Source: Clostridiales bacterium Firm_07
GTDB taxonomy: Bacteria > Bacillota > Clostridia > Oscillospirales > CAG-272
Assembly (NCBI GenBank): GCA_001604005.1
Contig: LVAM01000012.1
Coordinates: forward strand, 1-46,068
DNA length: 46,068 nt
Direction: 5' to 3'
The notes beneath the pieces are model-generated. The model was not told the origin of the DNA, did no database searches, and saw nothing but the letters and a program-made list of their open reading frames with translations. The translations under genes and the position numbers were made by a program. This document shows, one piece after another, positions 1 through 7,404 of this stretch. Position 1 is the stretch's first letter. Every line of letters starts with the position of its first letter.

Positions 1-268
1 GGTACTGCGCGCGTGATTTTTCTCCCACGCGGGCGCTGGGAGCCCACCATTTGGCTAATTTTTTTATTTTTTTTATGAATTTCATTCACCTGGGCAGGCC
101 AGAAAAGGCCCCTCGCGCACGCGCGCGCGGATAATTAGAAGGGGGCAAAAATAGGCACCAGGGCGGCGGTTGCCCTGATGCCTGATGCGGGAATGAAATT
201 GACGGTGAGCCTGATTTCACCTCTGAATACAGGAACAGCGCCGGGATATTTCACCCGGCGCTGTGCTG
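1..268. other. left non-coding end, candidate attachment region
   Basis: No convincing gene lies here. The stretch has a T-rich segment (about 55-83), a GC-repeat run (115-130), and three short hairpins: CTCCCA/TGGGAG at 22-27/37-42, CAGGGC/GCCCTG at 159-164/172-177, and the stronger one at 235-264. It lies just downstream of the leftward serine integrase. Large serine integrases often have their attachment site beside the gene, so attL or attP may be here. No core sequence can be named without the other junction. Confidence 0.4.
235..264 (-). terminator. hairpin terminator after the integrase gene
   Basis: A perfect 11-bp inverted repeat, ACAGCGCCGGG / CCCGGCGCTGT with an 8-nt loop, starts five bases past the integrase stop codon. 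On the minus strand no long T run follows, so it may act as a weak intrinsic terminator or a 3' stabilising hairpin. Confidence 0.5.
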
Positions 269-1855
269 TCAATCCTCGTCCTTCTTCCTATGGAAGATGC
301 AGCCGAACACGCCATTTACAAAGACGTATTGCGGTTCGGATTTGGATGCGTTTGGTGGAGCATACGCTTTCAAATCCGAACACTCCGGGGCGGGATCGTC
401 GGCGGGAAGGTCGGCGGAATTGATAAGGTCGATATAGGAAACCTGTTTGCCGCCGCGTATGTTGTAGAAGGTAATGAGCTTATCGTCGTAGAGATAGACG
501 GCATTGATAAACACGTCGATGATGCGTTTGCGAAATTCCTCGTCCAGCGGATCGCCGGTACAGAATTTCTTTAGCCACGCGCGCACTTCCGTTTCGGTGA
601 GATGGATTTCCTGGGCGATGCGCAGGCGGGCAAGGTCTGTTTCCATTTCCGCTTTCTGCGCTTCCAGCGTTTCCATGCGGGCGTAGATTTTCTTATGCGC
701 TACCTTGGGGCTGTCCACCAGGGCGTCCACCAGCTTGTCCAGCTCGCGGTCTATCTGCTTCAAGGCTTTGTCCAGATCGTCCACGCGGCTATCGGAAAAC
801 TCTTTTTTATACTCCTGCACGACGGCCTTTGCGACACGGGAAGCGCGGGCGGGCGTCAAGATATACTGCATCGTCTGTTCGACAATGTACCATTCGATAA
901 AATCCTTGCGCTCGTTCTTCTTCTTACAGGTATGCTTCTTCTTTTTGTCCGCGCAGGCATAGTAATTGTACGTTTCCCCGTTCCGTGACCGGCCAGATTC
1001 CCCGATCATGGGCGCGCCGCAATGGCCGCAGTAGGCTTTCCCCTGCAAGAGATATTCCACCTTGGCCTTATTCGCGGCAGGCGCGCGGGCGGTGAGCTTC
1101 AAACGCTCCTGCACTTTCTGGAAAGTTTCGTCGTCTATGATGCGCTCGGAAAGGCCGGGGATCACTTCGCCTTTATAGGTGAAGCGCCCGACATAGGCAG
1201 GATTCGGCAAGGCGCGCTGAAAGGCCGTGATGGAAAGCGGCTTGCCGGTCTTTCCACGGACGCCGCGCCGGTTCAATTCGTCGATGATCTCTTTCTTGGG
1301 GACGCCATGGGCGTACTGGTCGAATACATAGCGGATCACTTCTGCGGCCTTGTCGTCAATGACGAGCTTCTTGTTTGACACCTTATAGCCGTAGGGCACG
1401 GGGCCGCCGCAGTATGTTCCCTTCGCCATGCTCTCGCGCTGGCCGCGCCGGATATTCTGTGACAGGTTGGCGCTGTAATACTCCGCCATGCTTTCCAGCA
1501 GCCCTTCCAGGATGATGCCCTCCGGGCTGTCGGTGATGTTCTCTTTGACGGACACCACCTTGACGCCGTATTTCTTGAGCTTGGCCTTGTAGATCGCGCT
1601 GTCGTAACGGTTGCGTGCGAACCTGTCCAGCTTCCAGACGATCACCATTTCAAACTGACGCTTGGCCGCGTCCTCGATCATGCGCTGAAAATCCGGACGC
1701 TGATCCTTGGTGCCGGTCAAGGCCCTGTCTATGTATTCCGCTATGACGGTGATCCCCTGCTGCTTGGCCCAGGCGTAATTATCGCGGAGCTGTCCTTCGA
1801 TGGATTGCTCTGTCTGGCCGTGGGAAGAATAGCGTGCGTAAATTACAGCTTTCAT
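269..1855 (-). CDS. large serine recombinase (phage integrase)
   Basis: This 528-aa protein should catalyse site-specific integration and excision through a 5'-phosphoserine intermediate. The resolvase domain (about 1-145) has the catalytic Ser10 in YARYSS and the arginine-rich LDRFARNR near 76-83. A recombinase domain follows (about 150-260, with GPVPYGYKV at 151-159). A zinc ribbon uses Cys276, Cys279, Cys301 and Cys310. A charged coiled-coil-like region then precedes the C-terminus. The order and length fit the large serine integrases of Bacillota phages. The ATG at 1855 is chosen because AAGGAG lies 8 nt upstream; a longer open frame to 1987 lacks such a site. It is read away from the lytic genes, in line with the repressor, as expected for a lysogeny module. 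Confidence 0.93.
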   Translation of the reverse strand: MKAVIYARYSSHGQTEQSIEGQLRDNYAWAKQQGITVIAEYIDRALTGTKDQRPDFQRMIEDAAKRQFEMVIVWKLDRFARNRYDSAIYKAKLKKYGVKVVSVKENITDSPEGIILEGLLESMAEYYSANLSQNIRRGQRESMAKGTYCGGPVPYGYKVSNKKLVIDDKAAEVIRYVFDQYAHGVPKKEIIDELNRRGVRGKTGKPLSITAFQRALPNPAYVGRFTYKGEVIPGLSERIIDDETFQKVQERLKLTARAPAANKAKVEYLLQGKAYCGHCGAPMIGESGRSRNGETYNYYACADKKKKHTCKKKNERKDFIEWYIVEQTMQYILTPARASRVAKAVVQEYKKEFSDSRVDDLDKALKQIDRELDKLVDALVDSPKVAHKKIYARMETLEAQKAEMETDLARLRIAQEIHLTETEVRAWLKKFCTGDPLDEEFRKRIIDVFINAVYLYDDKLITFYNIRGGKQVSYIDLINSADLPADDPAPECSDLKAYAPPNASKSEPQYVFVNGVFGCIFHRKKDED

Positions 1856-1967
1856 GCGCGAAACTCCTTGACTTTTCACGTTCTCCGCGCTATAATAAAA
1901 TAGCAAATCGGACAAGTGGTGTTGGCTGATTTTGCGGCCCGTCCTGGGAAACCGGGGCGGGCATTTC

Positions 1968-2549
1968 TTATTTGCGTTCTTCCGCAATCAGATATACAAA
2001 TTCGTGCGCGCCGGAAACAAAGTAGTCGATGTAATAATCATAATTGCAGGAGCAGACATAGACCCTCTTTCCTGTTTCAATGGCCTGCGCGAGCGATTCT
2101 TCCAGCCTGCCGCCTATTTCTTCATCGAAAATCCGCACGGCATCGTCCGTCGCAGACTTCCTTGCAAGGGATGGGCCTTTTTCATAAGAAGCATCAAATT
2201 CCAGGGCGGAAATCGCCATGATGCAGCTCGTGGCGAAAAGCTCATTGTCCGCGTCGTCGTCGGTCATGGAGTAGAAGGTCATGGTTACGTCGTGAATGTC
2301 ATACGATCCGGGATATACACCTATGCTCCCGGCGCTGGATTCAAACACAAGGTAGTCGCCGGATTTATACGGCGGAAGGGCCGAATAGGTGCTCGCGTCA
2401 AATTCAAGGCCATTCTGGCAGGCGTAGGCCGCAAAGCGCGAGGAATACAATTCAAGAAATTCCACCAGGCCGCGCGTGTTCGTGGATTCCGCCACGGCGA
2501 CGCAAGGGATCATCAGGGCGACGAGGAACAGGGCAATTAGTTTCTTCAT
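1968..2549 (-). CDS. secreted protein of the lysogeny region (unknown)
   Basis: The 193-aa product begins with a classical signal peptide: MKK, a hydrophobic core (LIALFLVALMIPC) and an AVA cleavage site near residue 20. The mature part is acidic, aromatic-rich and has several cysteines (YACQ, TSC, VCSC). I do not recognise the family. It sits between repressor and integrase on the same strand, so the repressor promoter probably expresses it in the lysogen. That makes a lysogenic-conversion or superinfection-exclusion role plausible, which is inference only. The ATG at 2549 starts the signal peptide and has GGAAAGG 12 nt upstream; ATGs at 2561 and 2573 would put charged residues in front of it. 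Confidence 0.72.
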   Translation of the reverse strand: MKKLIALFLVALMIPCVAVAESTNTRGLVEFLELYSSRFAAYACQNGLEFDASTYSALPPYKSGDYLVFESSAGSIGVYPGSYDIHDVTMTFYSMTDDDADNELFATSCIMAISALEFDASYEKGPSLARKSATDDAVRIFDEEIGGRLEESLAQAIETGKRVYVCSCNYDYYIDYFVSGAHEFVYLIAEERK

Positions 2550-2586
2550 GGTATATCCCATCCTTTCCACCATGCTTCCGGGTAGA

Positions 2587-2979
2587 TTATGCCGTTTCGG
2601 ATTTTGTACTTTCTTTTTGCATGGAAGGATTACCGGCGAAGCCGCGCACGGTTGTAAGCACCGTTTCACGGGCGGCGGCAGATAACCCCCGAAACAGAGA
2701 AACAAGCTCCGTTTCCTGATCCGTCGCGCATGTCAGCGCGACGGTGTTTCCGTTTGGGGTAAAATCCTCCGGCCTTTCGTATTCATCCAGCGCCAGGTAG
2801 TCCAGAGGGACGCCGAAGAAAGCACATAGCTTGTTGACCGTAGAAAGGCGCGCGTTTTCCGGGCCGCGCTCATACAGGCCGACAATCGTTGTGTACGGGA
2901 CGCCGCTTTGCTGGGCCAGCGTGTGCTTGTTCAGATTTTCACGCTCCATCAGCCAGTCCAATTTTTCTAAAAAGGTCAT
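2587..2979 (-). CDS. XRE-family phage repressor (CI-like)
   Basis: This 130-aa helix-turn-helix protein is the likely lysogeny repressor. Residues 1-65 form an XRE/Cro-CI domain with LAQQSGVPYTTIVGLYERG as the helix-turn-helix and FFGVPLDYL as the following helix. The C-terminal half is short and has no LexA/CI-type Ser-Lys protease site that I can see, so induction by RecA-stimulated self-cleavage is unlikely. The ATG at 2979 has a good AGGAGG site about 6 nt upstream. It diverges from the Cro-like gene across a 158-bp control region with three matching operators that it probably binds. Confidence 0.88.
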   Translation of the reverse strand: MTFLEKLDWLMERENLNKHTLAQQSGVPYTTIVGLYERGPENARLSTVNKLCAFFGVPLDYLALDEYERPEDFTPNGNTVALTCATDQETELVSLFRGLSAAARETVLTTVRGFAGNPSMQKESTKSETA

Positions 2980-3001
2980 GGTTTTCCCTCCTGTCCATTC
3001 C

Positions 3002-3030
3002 ATTATAGGATATTACCCCTCCCAGGTCAA
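3002..3030 (-). promoter_or_regulatory. leftward (lysogenic) promoter
   Basis: On the minus strand, TTGACC (3030-3025) and a perfect TATAAT (3007-3002) are 17 bp apart, a near-consensus sigma-A promoter. It drives the repressor, the secreted protein and the integrase. Operator 1 ends 10 bp upstream of its -35 box, a position suited to autoregulation. Confidence 0.82.
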
Positions 3031-3039
3031 GAAAAAAAT

Positions 3040-3116
3040 TACCAAAAAAGGTAAAAAAGGTATTGACAAGCTACCGAAACCGGTATATCATGGTAAGCGA
3101 GTTACCGAGAACGGTA
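3040..3116. promoter_or_regulatory. three-operator switch region
   Basis: Three 14-bp dyads share the form TACC-N6-GGTA: TACCAAAAAAGGTA (3040-3053), TACCGAAACCGGTA (3072-3085) and TACCGAGAACGGTA (3103-3116). Start-to-start spacing is 32 and 31 bp, about three helical turns, so all three lie on one DNA face. The second sits between the -35 and -10 boxes of the rightward promoter and the third covers its transcribed start. They are the likely targets of the repressor and the Cro-like protein. Confidence 0.82.
3063..3091 (+). promoter_or_regulatory. rightward (lytic, early) promoter
   Basis: A perfect TTGACA (3063-3068) is followed after 17 bp by TATCAT (3086-3091). Transcription would start near 3098, about 40 bp before the Cro-like gene. 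Operator 2 fills the spacer, so repressor binding should block RNA polymerase directly. Confidence 0.85.
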
Positions 3117-3137
3117 TTTCGGAAAGGAGGAATAGGG

Positions 3138-3353
3138 GTGCTGCTCCATCTTATCACGGCAATGGATGTAAAAAACATCTCCACTTTGGCGCTGGCACAG
3201 CTCATTGGGACGACGGAAAAGACCGCCTACAATAAAATCCGTGGAATTACGGATTTCACGATGCCGGAAGCGGTCAAAATCAAAGTCAATATGTTCCCGG
3301 AATACGATCTTTGTTATCTCTTTGAGCCTGTAAAGGGAGAAGTGGCGGTGTGA
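3138..3353 (+). CDS. Cro-like DNA-binding protein
   Basis: This is a 71-aa single-domain helix-turn-helix protein. The segment LAQLIGTTEKTAYNKIRG followed by MPEAVKIKVNMFPEYDLCYLF is typical of Cro/CI-type phage regulators. It is the first gene of the rightward transcript and likely competes with the repressor for the three operators. I start it at the GTG at 3138 because AAAGGAGG lies 8 nt upstream. Upstream starts in the same frame would begin inside the promoter. Confidence 0.75.
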   Translation: MLLHLITAMDVKNISTLALAQLIGTTEKTAYNKIRGITDFTMPEAVKIKVNMFPEYDLCYLFEPVKGEVAV

Positions 3354-3574
3354 CCATGGCAGCGGAAAAGAAGGAAGAATATATCCAGATCGGATATACC
3401 GCCCTGCGCGACCCGAAAACCGGGGACTATCTGCCCGCTGTGCCCCTGTACATCAAGGCGGATGGCGACGCGGGCGAAGCGGAGCAGAAGGTGATTGACG
3501 ACATCGGCAATCTGCTGGCCCGCCGGATGAAAGCCTATGTTGACGGGTGCCGGGAAGCGGGGGTGGAAGTGTGA
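3350..3574 (+). CDS. small early protein, unknown
   Basis: The product is about 74 aa and not recognised: charged N-terminus, a middle with GYTALRDPKTGDYLPAVPLY, and a helical C-terminus. It overlaps the Cro-like stop and is overlapped in turn by the next gene, so it is translationally coupled. The GTG at 3350 is better spaced from the upstream GGGAG than the ATG at 3356; either is possible. Confidence 0.6.
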   Translation: MTMAAEKKEEYIQIGYTALRDPKTGDYLPAVPLYIKADGDAGEAEQKVIDDIGNLLARRMKAYVDGCREAGVEV

Positions 3575-4059
3575 AAAAGACAATCGCCGTCGATTTCGAC
3601 GGGTGCCTGTGCGAAGCGAAGTGGCCCGACATCGGCGCGCCGCGCTGGGATGTTATCAATGAACTGCGCAAACAGCAGGCCGACGGCGCGAAGCTGATCC
3701 TGTGGACGTGCCGGGAGGGGCAGCAGCTCCAGGCGGCGGTGATGTGGTGCCTTAACCACGGGCTGAAATTCGACGCCATCAACGACAACCTGGAAGAAAA
3801 CAAGGAGTATTTCGGAAACAACAGCCGCAAGGTATGGGCTTCCGAGTATTGGGACGACAAATCGGCCCTTGTCGTCAACGCTGGGCCGGTGACGAACATC
3901 GTCTATCGGAACTACTACGGCGACGGCGGCATGATGGTGAAGCGGTGGAAGGGAACCGACGAGGCGCTGTATACGCTGTCCCCGGATGGGAAAACAACGC
4001 CCTTTATCCTTCCCGGCAAGACGCTGTGGGGACGCTTGAAAGCGTGGTGGAAGCTATAG
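3571..4059 (+). CDS. HAD-superfamily hydrolase-like protein
   Basis: The 162-aa protein opens with the HAD motif I, AVDFDGCLC (Asp8 and Asp10 as nucleophile and acid/base). A motif II-like LILWTCREG follows near 45-53 and DAINDN in the middle third. Small phage HAD proteins of this layout are presumed phosphatases, possibly acting on nucleotides or nucleic-acid ends; the substrate cannot be read from sequence. The GTG at 3571 overlaps the preceding TGA. Chosen over the longer frame from 3547 because the N-terminus then matches the family. Confidence 0.78.
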   Translation: MKKTIAVDFDGCLCEAKWPDIGAPRWDVINELRKQQADGAKLILWTCREGQQLQAAVMWCLNHGLKFDAINDNLEENKEYFGNNSRKVWASEYWDDKSALVVNAGPVTNIVYRNYYGDGGMMVKRWKGTDEALYTLSPDGKTTPFILPGKTLWGRLKAWWKL

Positions 4060-4067
4060 CGCTGCGA

Positions 4068-4475
4068 ATGACCGAGGAAGAATTTGCGGAGTTTCAGCGG
4101 CGGCATAAACAGCGGATCATCCAGAAGCCGGATTACACGGCCCGCGTGGAACAGGAAGCGCCGAAACGCCAGAAATACGGCAACCGGCGCGTGGAGGTTG
4201 ACGGGATATGGTTTGACAGCCAGCACGAGGCCAATTTCTACCAGACATTGATGATCCGCGTGCGGGCCGGGGAACTGAAAACCGTCTGCCGCCAAGTGAA
4301 ATTTGACCTTCCGGGCGGGATCGTGTATGTGGCGGACTTTGTGACCATCCGGCCAGATATGACCGTAGAGGGCGTTTATGACGCTAAAAGCCCCATCACA
4401 AAGAAGAACAGGACGTACATCAACAAGAAAAAGCAGATGAAAGCCTGCTGGGGGATCGAGATACAGGAGGTATAG
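4068..4475 (+). CDS. DUF1064 family putative endonuclease
   Basis: The 135-aa protein matches the phage DUF1064 pattern: KYGNRRVEVDGIWFDSQHEA, then GELKTVCRQVKFDL, then YVADFVTIRPD, then a closing EGVYDAKSPITK lysine-rich strand. This arrangement resembles a PD-(D/E)XK nuclease core (Glu, then D...K). A role in phage recombination or replication is the usual inference. Start ATG 4068 lies 8 nt past the HAD gene; the open frame runs further upstream but only overlaps that gene. Confidence 0.75.
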   Translation: MTEEEFAEFQRRHKQRIIQKPDYTARVEQEAPKRQKYGNRRVEVDGIWFDSQHEANFYQTLMIRVRAGELKTVCRQVKFDLPGGIVYVADFVTIRPDMTVEGVYDAKSPITKKNRTYINKKKQMKACWGIEIQEV

Positions 4476-4476
4476 C

Positions 4477-4767
4477 ATGGCCGCAAAGCGTTTTCACATC
4501 GCCACGCCGGATCAGCTACGGGCGCTGGCGGAATTTGTGAAGGACGGGAAGCTGAACACCATGATAAGCGTGTGGACGGCCACAAAGCGGCGGCAGGGCG
4601 CGACGCGCTGGGACAATGCAATCTTTGTCGGCTTTTCCGGGGATCGGAGGCGGACGGCGGAGGTTGTGCGGATCGACGCCAACGGCGAATTGGTGTACTG
4701 CGCGACGCTGCGCTATAACCTGGCGCTGAACTGGTGCGAAAAGAACTTGCGGGAAGTGTACGACTGA
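4477..4767 (+). CDS. hypothetical early protein
   Basis: The 96-aa protein is preceded by a clear AGGAGG and starts at ATG 4477, two bases past the DUF1064 stop. It has a helical N-terminus (PDQLRALAEFVKDGK) and a beta-rich middle (NAIFVGFSG..VVRIDANGELVYC). No family recognised. Confidence 0.7.
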   Translation: MAAKRFHIATPDQLRALAEFVKDGKLNTMISVWTATKRRQGATRWDNAIFVGFSGDRRRTAEVVRIDANGELVYCATLRYNLALNWCEKNLREVYD

Positions 4768-4878
4768 CCATGCGGCGGCAGGATTGCGGGCGTGCGTGAT
4801 GATAAGACCTTCTTCATGCTGTTTCAGAGTTACCTCCTTTGAAATAAAAACCCGAAAATCACGCGAACGCAACGCCTG

Positions 4879-4906
4879 GGCGGTTCGATTCCGCCCCGTC
4901 GCTCCA
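4879..4906 (+). pseudogene. tRNA-like 3' half
   Basis: A perfect T arm, GGCGG-TTCGATT-CCGCC, is followed by seven acceptor-like bases (CCGTCGC), a discriminator T and an encoded CCA. No matching 5' acceptor exists at normal tRNA distance; the only pairing partner, GCGGCGG at 4772, would make a 135-nt molecule. It reads as a tRNA 3' fragment or an atypical tRNA. Confidence 0.35.
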
Positions 4907-4923
4907 ACTTCCCGCGTAAGGGA

Positions 4924-4946
4924 TGGCAGCCGGGAAAGACCGGCAT
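4924..4946 (+). repeat. 23-bp hairpin repeat, copy 1
   Basis: An exact copy of 5246-5268. The core GCCGG-GAAAGA-CCGGC forms a stable 5-bp hairpin; here GGAT/ATCC flanks can extend it. It ends four bases before the tRNA-Trp, so it could be a processing or recombination element. Confidence 0.6.
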
Positions 4947-4950
4947 CCAT

Positions 4951-5023
4951 GTGGGTGTAGCTTATAGAAAGCCCCGATCTCCAAAATCGGCAGTTGCAGG
5001 CCCGTACCCTGCCGCCCGCGCCA
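4951..5023 (+). tRNA. tRNA-Trp (CCA)
   Basis: The 73-nt sequence folds fully: acceptor GTGGGTG/CGCCCGC with two G-U pairs, a 3-bp D stem (GCT/AGC), a perfect anticodon stem CCGAT/ATCGG around loop CTCCAAA (anticodon CCA, T33 and A37 present), a five-base variable loop, and a T stem GCAGG/CCTGC. CCA is encoded at the end. The anticodon arm closely resembles bacterial tRNA-Trp. Odd points: the T loop is CCCGTAC rather than TTCRANN and the D loop lacks GG, so it may be decaying or phage-adapted. Confidence 0.6.
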
Positions 5024-5044
5024 ATTCTCCGTGGACGCCCGGAG

Positions 5045-5122
5045 GCATAGCTGGACGCTATGGCAACGTGAAGCGCAGTCCGATTCTGCAAACCGGTCAC
5101 GGTTCGATTCCCCGCCGGTGCT
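5045..5122 (+). pseudogene. degenerate tRNA-like sequence
   Basis: GGTTCGATTC at 5101-5110 is a canonical T-loop sequence, and GCAG/CTGC around TCCGATT (5075-5089) could be an anticodon arm. The T stem has two mismatches, position 33 is C, and the acceptor pairs poorly. No complete cloverleaf could be drawn, so this is probably a tRNA relic. Confidence 0.25.
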
Positions 5123-5245
5123 GGTGCAATATCGTTGCCCGTCAGGGAATACGTCGGATGGGGTAGGAAGTCCTGAACGATCCCCCTCAAGCGGCACGCT
5201 GTAATTGCGGTTGCGACAGCCAACCAAGAGGCCGTTTTCTCTGTC

Positions 5246-5268
5246 TGGCAGCCGGGAAAGACCGGCAT
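5246..5268 (+). repeat. 23-bp hairpin repeat, copy 2
   Basis: Exact second copy of 4924-4946, 322 bp downstream, just before the next gene's ribosome-binding site. The two copies bracket the tRNA-Trp and one tRNA-like relic. Confidence 0.6.
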
Positions 5269-5296
5269 TTGCCAACACCACGGGAAGGAGGGAGCC

Positions 5297-5572
5297 ATGC
5301 GTCCAACCGACAGCATGGAGGAAATCAAGATCACCGCGCCGGGGCCGGGGACGTGCCCCGTCTGCGCGACGAAGCACGACGAGCGCGACCCGCACGACAG
5401 GGACAGCCTGTATTATCAGAACCAGTTTTACAAGCTGCACAAGCGTTTCCCGACGTGGGCGGACGCCATGAGCCATTGCAGCGCCATGACGCAAGCCGTC
5501 TGGCGGGACAAGCTGAAAAAGCGGGGCATCGTCGTGGAAGCGCCGGAGGACGCGGTGAAGGATGGGCAATAA
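5297..5572 (+). CDS. small Cys/His-containing protein, unknown
   Basis: The 91-aa protein has a perfect AAGGAGG site and a CPVCATKHDERDPHD segment that could bind zinc with a later Cys/His. The rest is helical and basic. No family recognised. Its end overlaps the next gene by 11 bp. Confidence 0.72.
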   Translation: MRPTDSMEEIKITAPGPGTCPVCATKHDERDPHDRDSLYYQNQFYKLHKRFPTWADAMSHCSAMTQAVWRDKLKKRGIVVEAPEDAVKDGQ

Positions 5573-5924
5573 CGGATGGCATGACATACAAAGCTGTCCG
5601 ATTGCGGAGAAGCCGGAGGAGGCGCGGCCCGTCCTGATATGGCACGTTTTTCAAAGGGTAATGGTCACGGACACGCGAAAGGCGCGGGATAACCGATTCA
5701 ATGTATATTGGCAGGAAATCCCGGAGGGCTGGATCGACGCCGCGAAACAGCCGCCGACGCGCCGGGACGCAGACCCGCAGAATTGCGTAATCATCAGGGA
5801 CAAATGGGGCGAAATCCACATGAGGGGATGGCACCTGGTCGCGGAAATGGCGGAGGGCGTTTTCTGGATGCCGCCGCCGGGGCCGCCGGACAACTATCAA
5901 GAACTGCGCGACGGCGCGGATTAA
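5562..5924 (+). CDS. DUF551-like protein
   Basis: The 120-aa product starts GWHDIQSCPI and ends with FWMPPPGPPDNY. The Trp-start plus W-M-P-x-P-x-P-P ending is the pattern of DUF551-type phage proteins, whose function is unknown. Proline- and tryptophan-rich, with no membrane segment. Confidence 0.65.
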   Translation: MGNNGWHDIQSCPIAEKPEEARPVLIWHVFQRVMVTDTRKARDNRFNVYWQEIPEGWIDAAKQPPTRRDADPQNCVIIRDKWGEIHMRGWHLVAEMAEGVFWMPPPGPPDNYQELRDGAD

Positions 5925-5933
5925 GGAGGAACC

Positions 5934-6890
5934 ATGACGACAGAATTAGCCAACACCAGCGGACAGAGTATCAGCGTGATCGACGGGCTGGCATTGCAGG
6001 CCCGCGCGCTGCGGCTGTCCATCAACGTGAATATGTGGCAGCTTGCCAGGGTATTCACGGAAGCGAAAGAGCTTGTCCCGCACGGCGAGTGGGAGCAATG
6101 GCTCAAGGACAACGCCGACGTGAGCGTGCGCACAGCACAGGACATGATGGCGGCCTACAAGCGGTTTGGGGACAATCCGCAGTTTGATGGGCTGGGACAG
6201 GCCAAGACCTTCAAGCTCCTGCCCCTGCCTGCCGGAACCGAGGAAAAATTCATGGAGGAGCACGACGTGGCCGCCATGAGCACGCGGGAAGTGCAGGAAG
6301 CCGTGAAGAAGGTACGGGACGAAGCGCAGGCGGAGATTGACCGGGAACGCAAGGCTCGCCTGGAAGCGGAACGCCGCGCCGAGGAAGCGGAGAACAGGCC
6401 GCCGGTGATCCCGGACGAGCTGACGGACGAACTGCGGGCCAGTAAGGAAACCATCGAACAGCAGAAGATCGAGGTACAGCGGCTTGCGGAGCTGGGCAAT
6501 GAAGCCCTGGCGGAGCAGCGGCGGCTTTCCAAGGAAAACGCCGACCTTCAACGGGAAGTGCGGGAACGGGACGAAATGCTGACCGAACAGCAGGAGGACT
6601 TGAGCCGCGCGCAGCAGGAGCTTTTGAACGTGCAAAGCGCCATCGCCAAGGGCGACGCGGAGCGCGTGCCCGCCGACCAACTGACGGCGGACGCCTTTGC
6701 AAGCGCCGTCCGCGCCTTTATCGGCACGGTGGCCCGGATGCCGCACATGAGGATGGTGTTTTCCACGATGTCGCTTTCCGAAAAACAGGAGTACAGCGTA
6801 TTGCTGGAAACCGTGGAAAAGTGGGCCGAGGACAGCCGCAAGGCGCTGGAAACGACGTATGTTGACGGGACGGTGATCTATCATGAGTAA
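5934..6890 (+). CDS. DUF3102 family protein with long coiled coil
   Basis: The 318-aa protein has an N-terminal DUF3102-like domain: an IGRxLxxAKxLxxHGEWxxWL-type segment here reads FTEAKELVPHGEWEQWLK (41-58), followed by SVRTAQDMMAAYKRF. A highly charged coiled coil spans about 118-155 and 165-240, and a helical domain closes the protein. DUF3102 proteins are common in clostridial phages and mobile elements; some are linked to DNA binding, but no activity is established. AAGGAGG precedes ATG 5934. Confidence 0.82.
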   Translation: MTTELANTSGQSISVIDGLALQARALRLSINVNMWQLARVFTEAKELVPHGEWEQWLKDNADVSVRTAQDMMAAYKRFGDNPQFDGLGQAKTFKLLPLPAGTEEKFMEEHDVAAMSTREVQEAVKKVRDEAQAEIDRERKARLEAERRAEEAENRPPVIPDELTDELRASKETIEQQKIEVQRLAELGNEALAEQRRLSKENADLQREVRERDEMLTEQQEDLSRAQQELLNVQSAIAKGDAERVPADQLTADAFASAVRAFIGTVARMPHMRMVFSTMSLSEKQEYSVLLETVEKWAEDSRKALETTYVDGTVIYHE

Positions 6891-7404
6891 TAACAATCTG
6901 CCTATGAAGCCGGAAGAAACGGGCGCGCTGGTGGTGACGCCGGAGGCCCTGGGCGGGATCATTACGGAGCTGATGCGGCCCGTGATGCAGACCATCGGCA
7001 AGATGCTGGAAAACAACACGGCGGCCCTGGAGCAGCTTTCCGCCGCGCAATCGGTACAGAATGACCGGCTGGAGGCGCTGGAAAAACAAATCCGATTGCA
7101 GACGCCGGTTTCCGGCAAACAGGTTTCCTACCTCAACGACGCGATCCGGGCACGGGCGCGGGAACTGCTGGACAAGCGGGACGTGGACGACGGCAAGGCC
7201 ACCGTGAAGCTGGGGAACCACATACGCAAAGCCGTACTGTCAAGGTACGGCGTTTCAACCCTTCGGGAAGTACCGAAGCACGAGTACAACGTCGCCTTGC
7301 AGCAGATCGGGATGTGGAACGATATGCTGACCGTGCGCGACGTGGTAAAGGAGGCAAGAAGCCGTGCTGAAAGCGCTGAACAATCTGCGGGTATGGATGG
7401 TTAA
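6883..7404 (+). CDS. ORF6C-domain protein
   Basis: The 173-aa protein carries a C-terminal ORF6C-like domain: VSYLNDAIRARARELL, then IRKAVLSRYGVSTLREVPKHEYNVALQQIGMW. This domain usually follows an antirepressor domain in phage proteins; here the N-terminal half is only a helical, coiled-coil-like segment (about 15-75), so an antirepressor function is not shown. It overlaps the DUF3102 gene by 8 bp, suggesting the two act together. Confidence 0.75.
   Translation: MSNNNLPMKPEETGALVVTPEALGGIITELMRPVMQTIGKMLENNTAALEQLSAAQSVQNDRLEALEKQIRLQTPVSGKQVSYLNDAIRARARELLDKRDVDDGKATVKLGNHIRKAVLSRYGVSTLREVPKHEYNVALQQIGMWNDMLTVRDVVKEARSRAESAEQSAGMDG

Larger units (their letters stand above)
4768..5296 (+). 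other. non-coding tRNA-containing interval
   Basis: This 529-bp stretch has no credible protein gene. It holds one foldable tRNA-Trp, two stretches with tRNA T-arm sequence, and two copies of a 23-bp hairpin-forming repeat. It separates the first early genes from the DUF3102/replication block. Confidence 0.6.

Noticed and set aside
4772-4906. A 135-nt tRNA with acceptor GCGGCGG/CCGTCGC, perhaps with an intron
   Set aside because: The acceptor pairs, but no D or anticodon arm could be built and no group I intron signature was seen.
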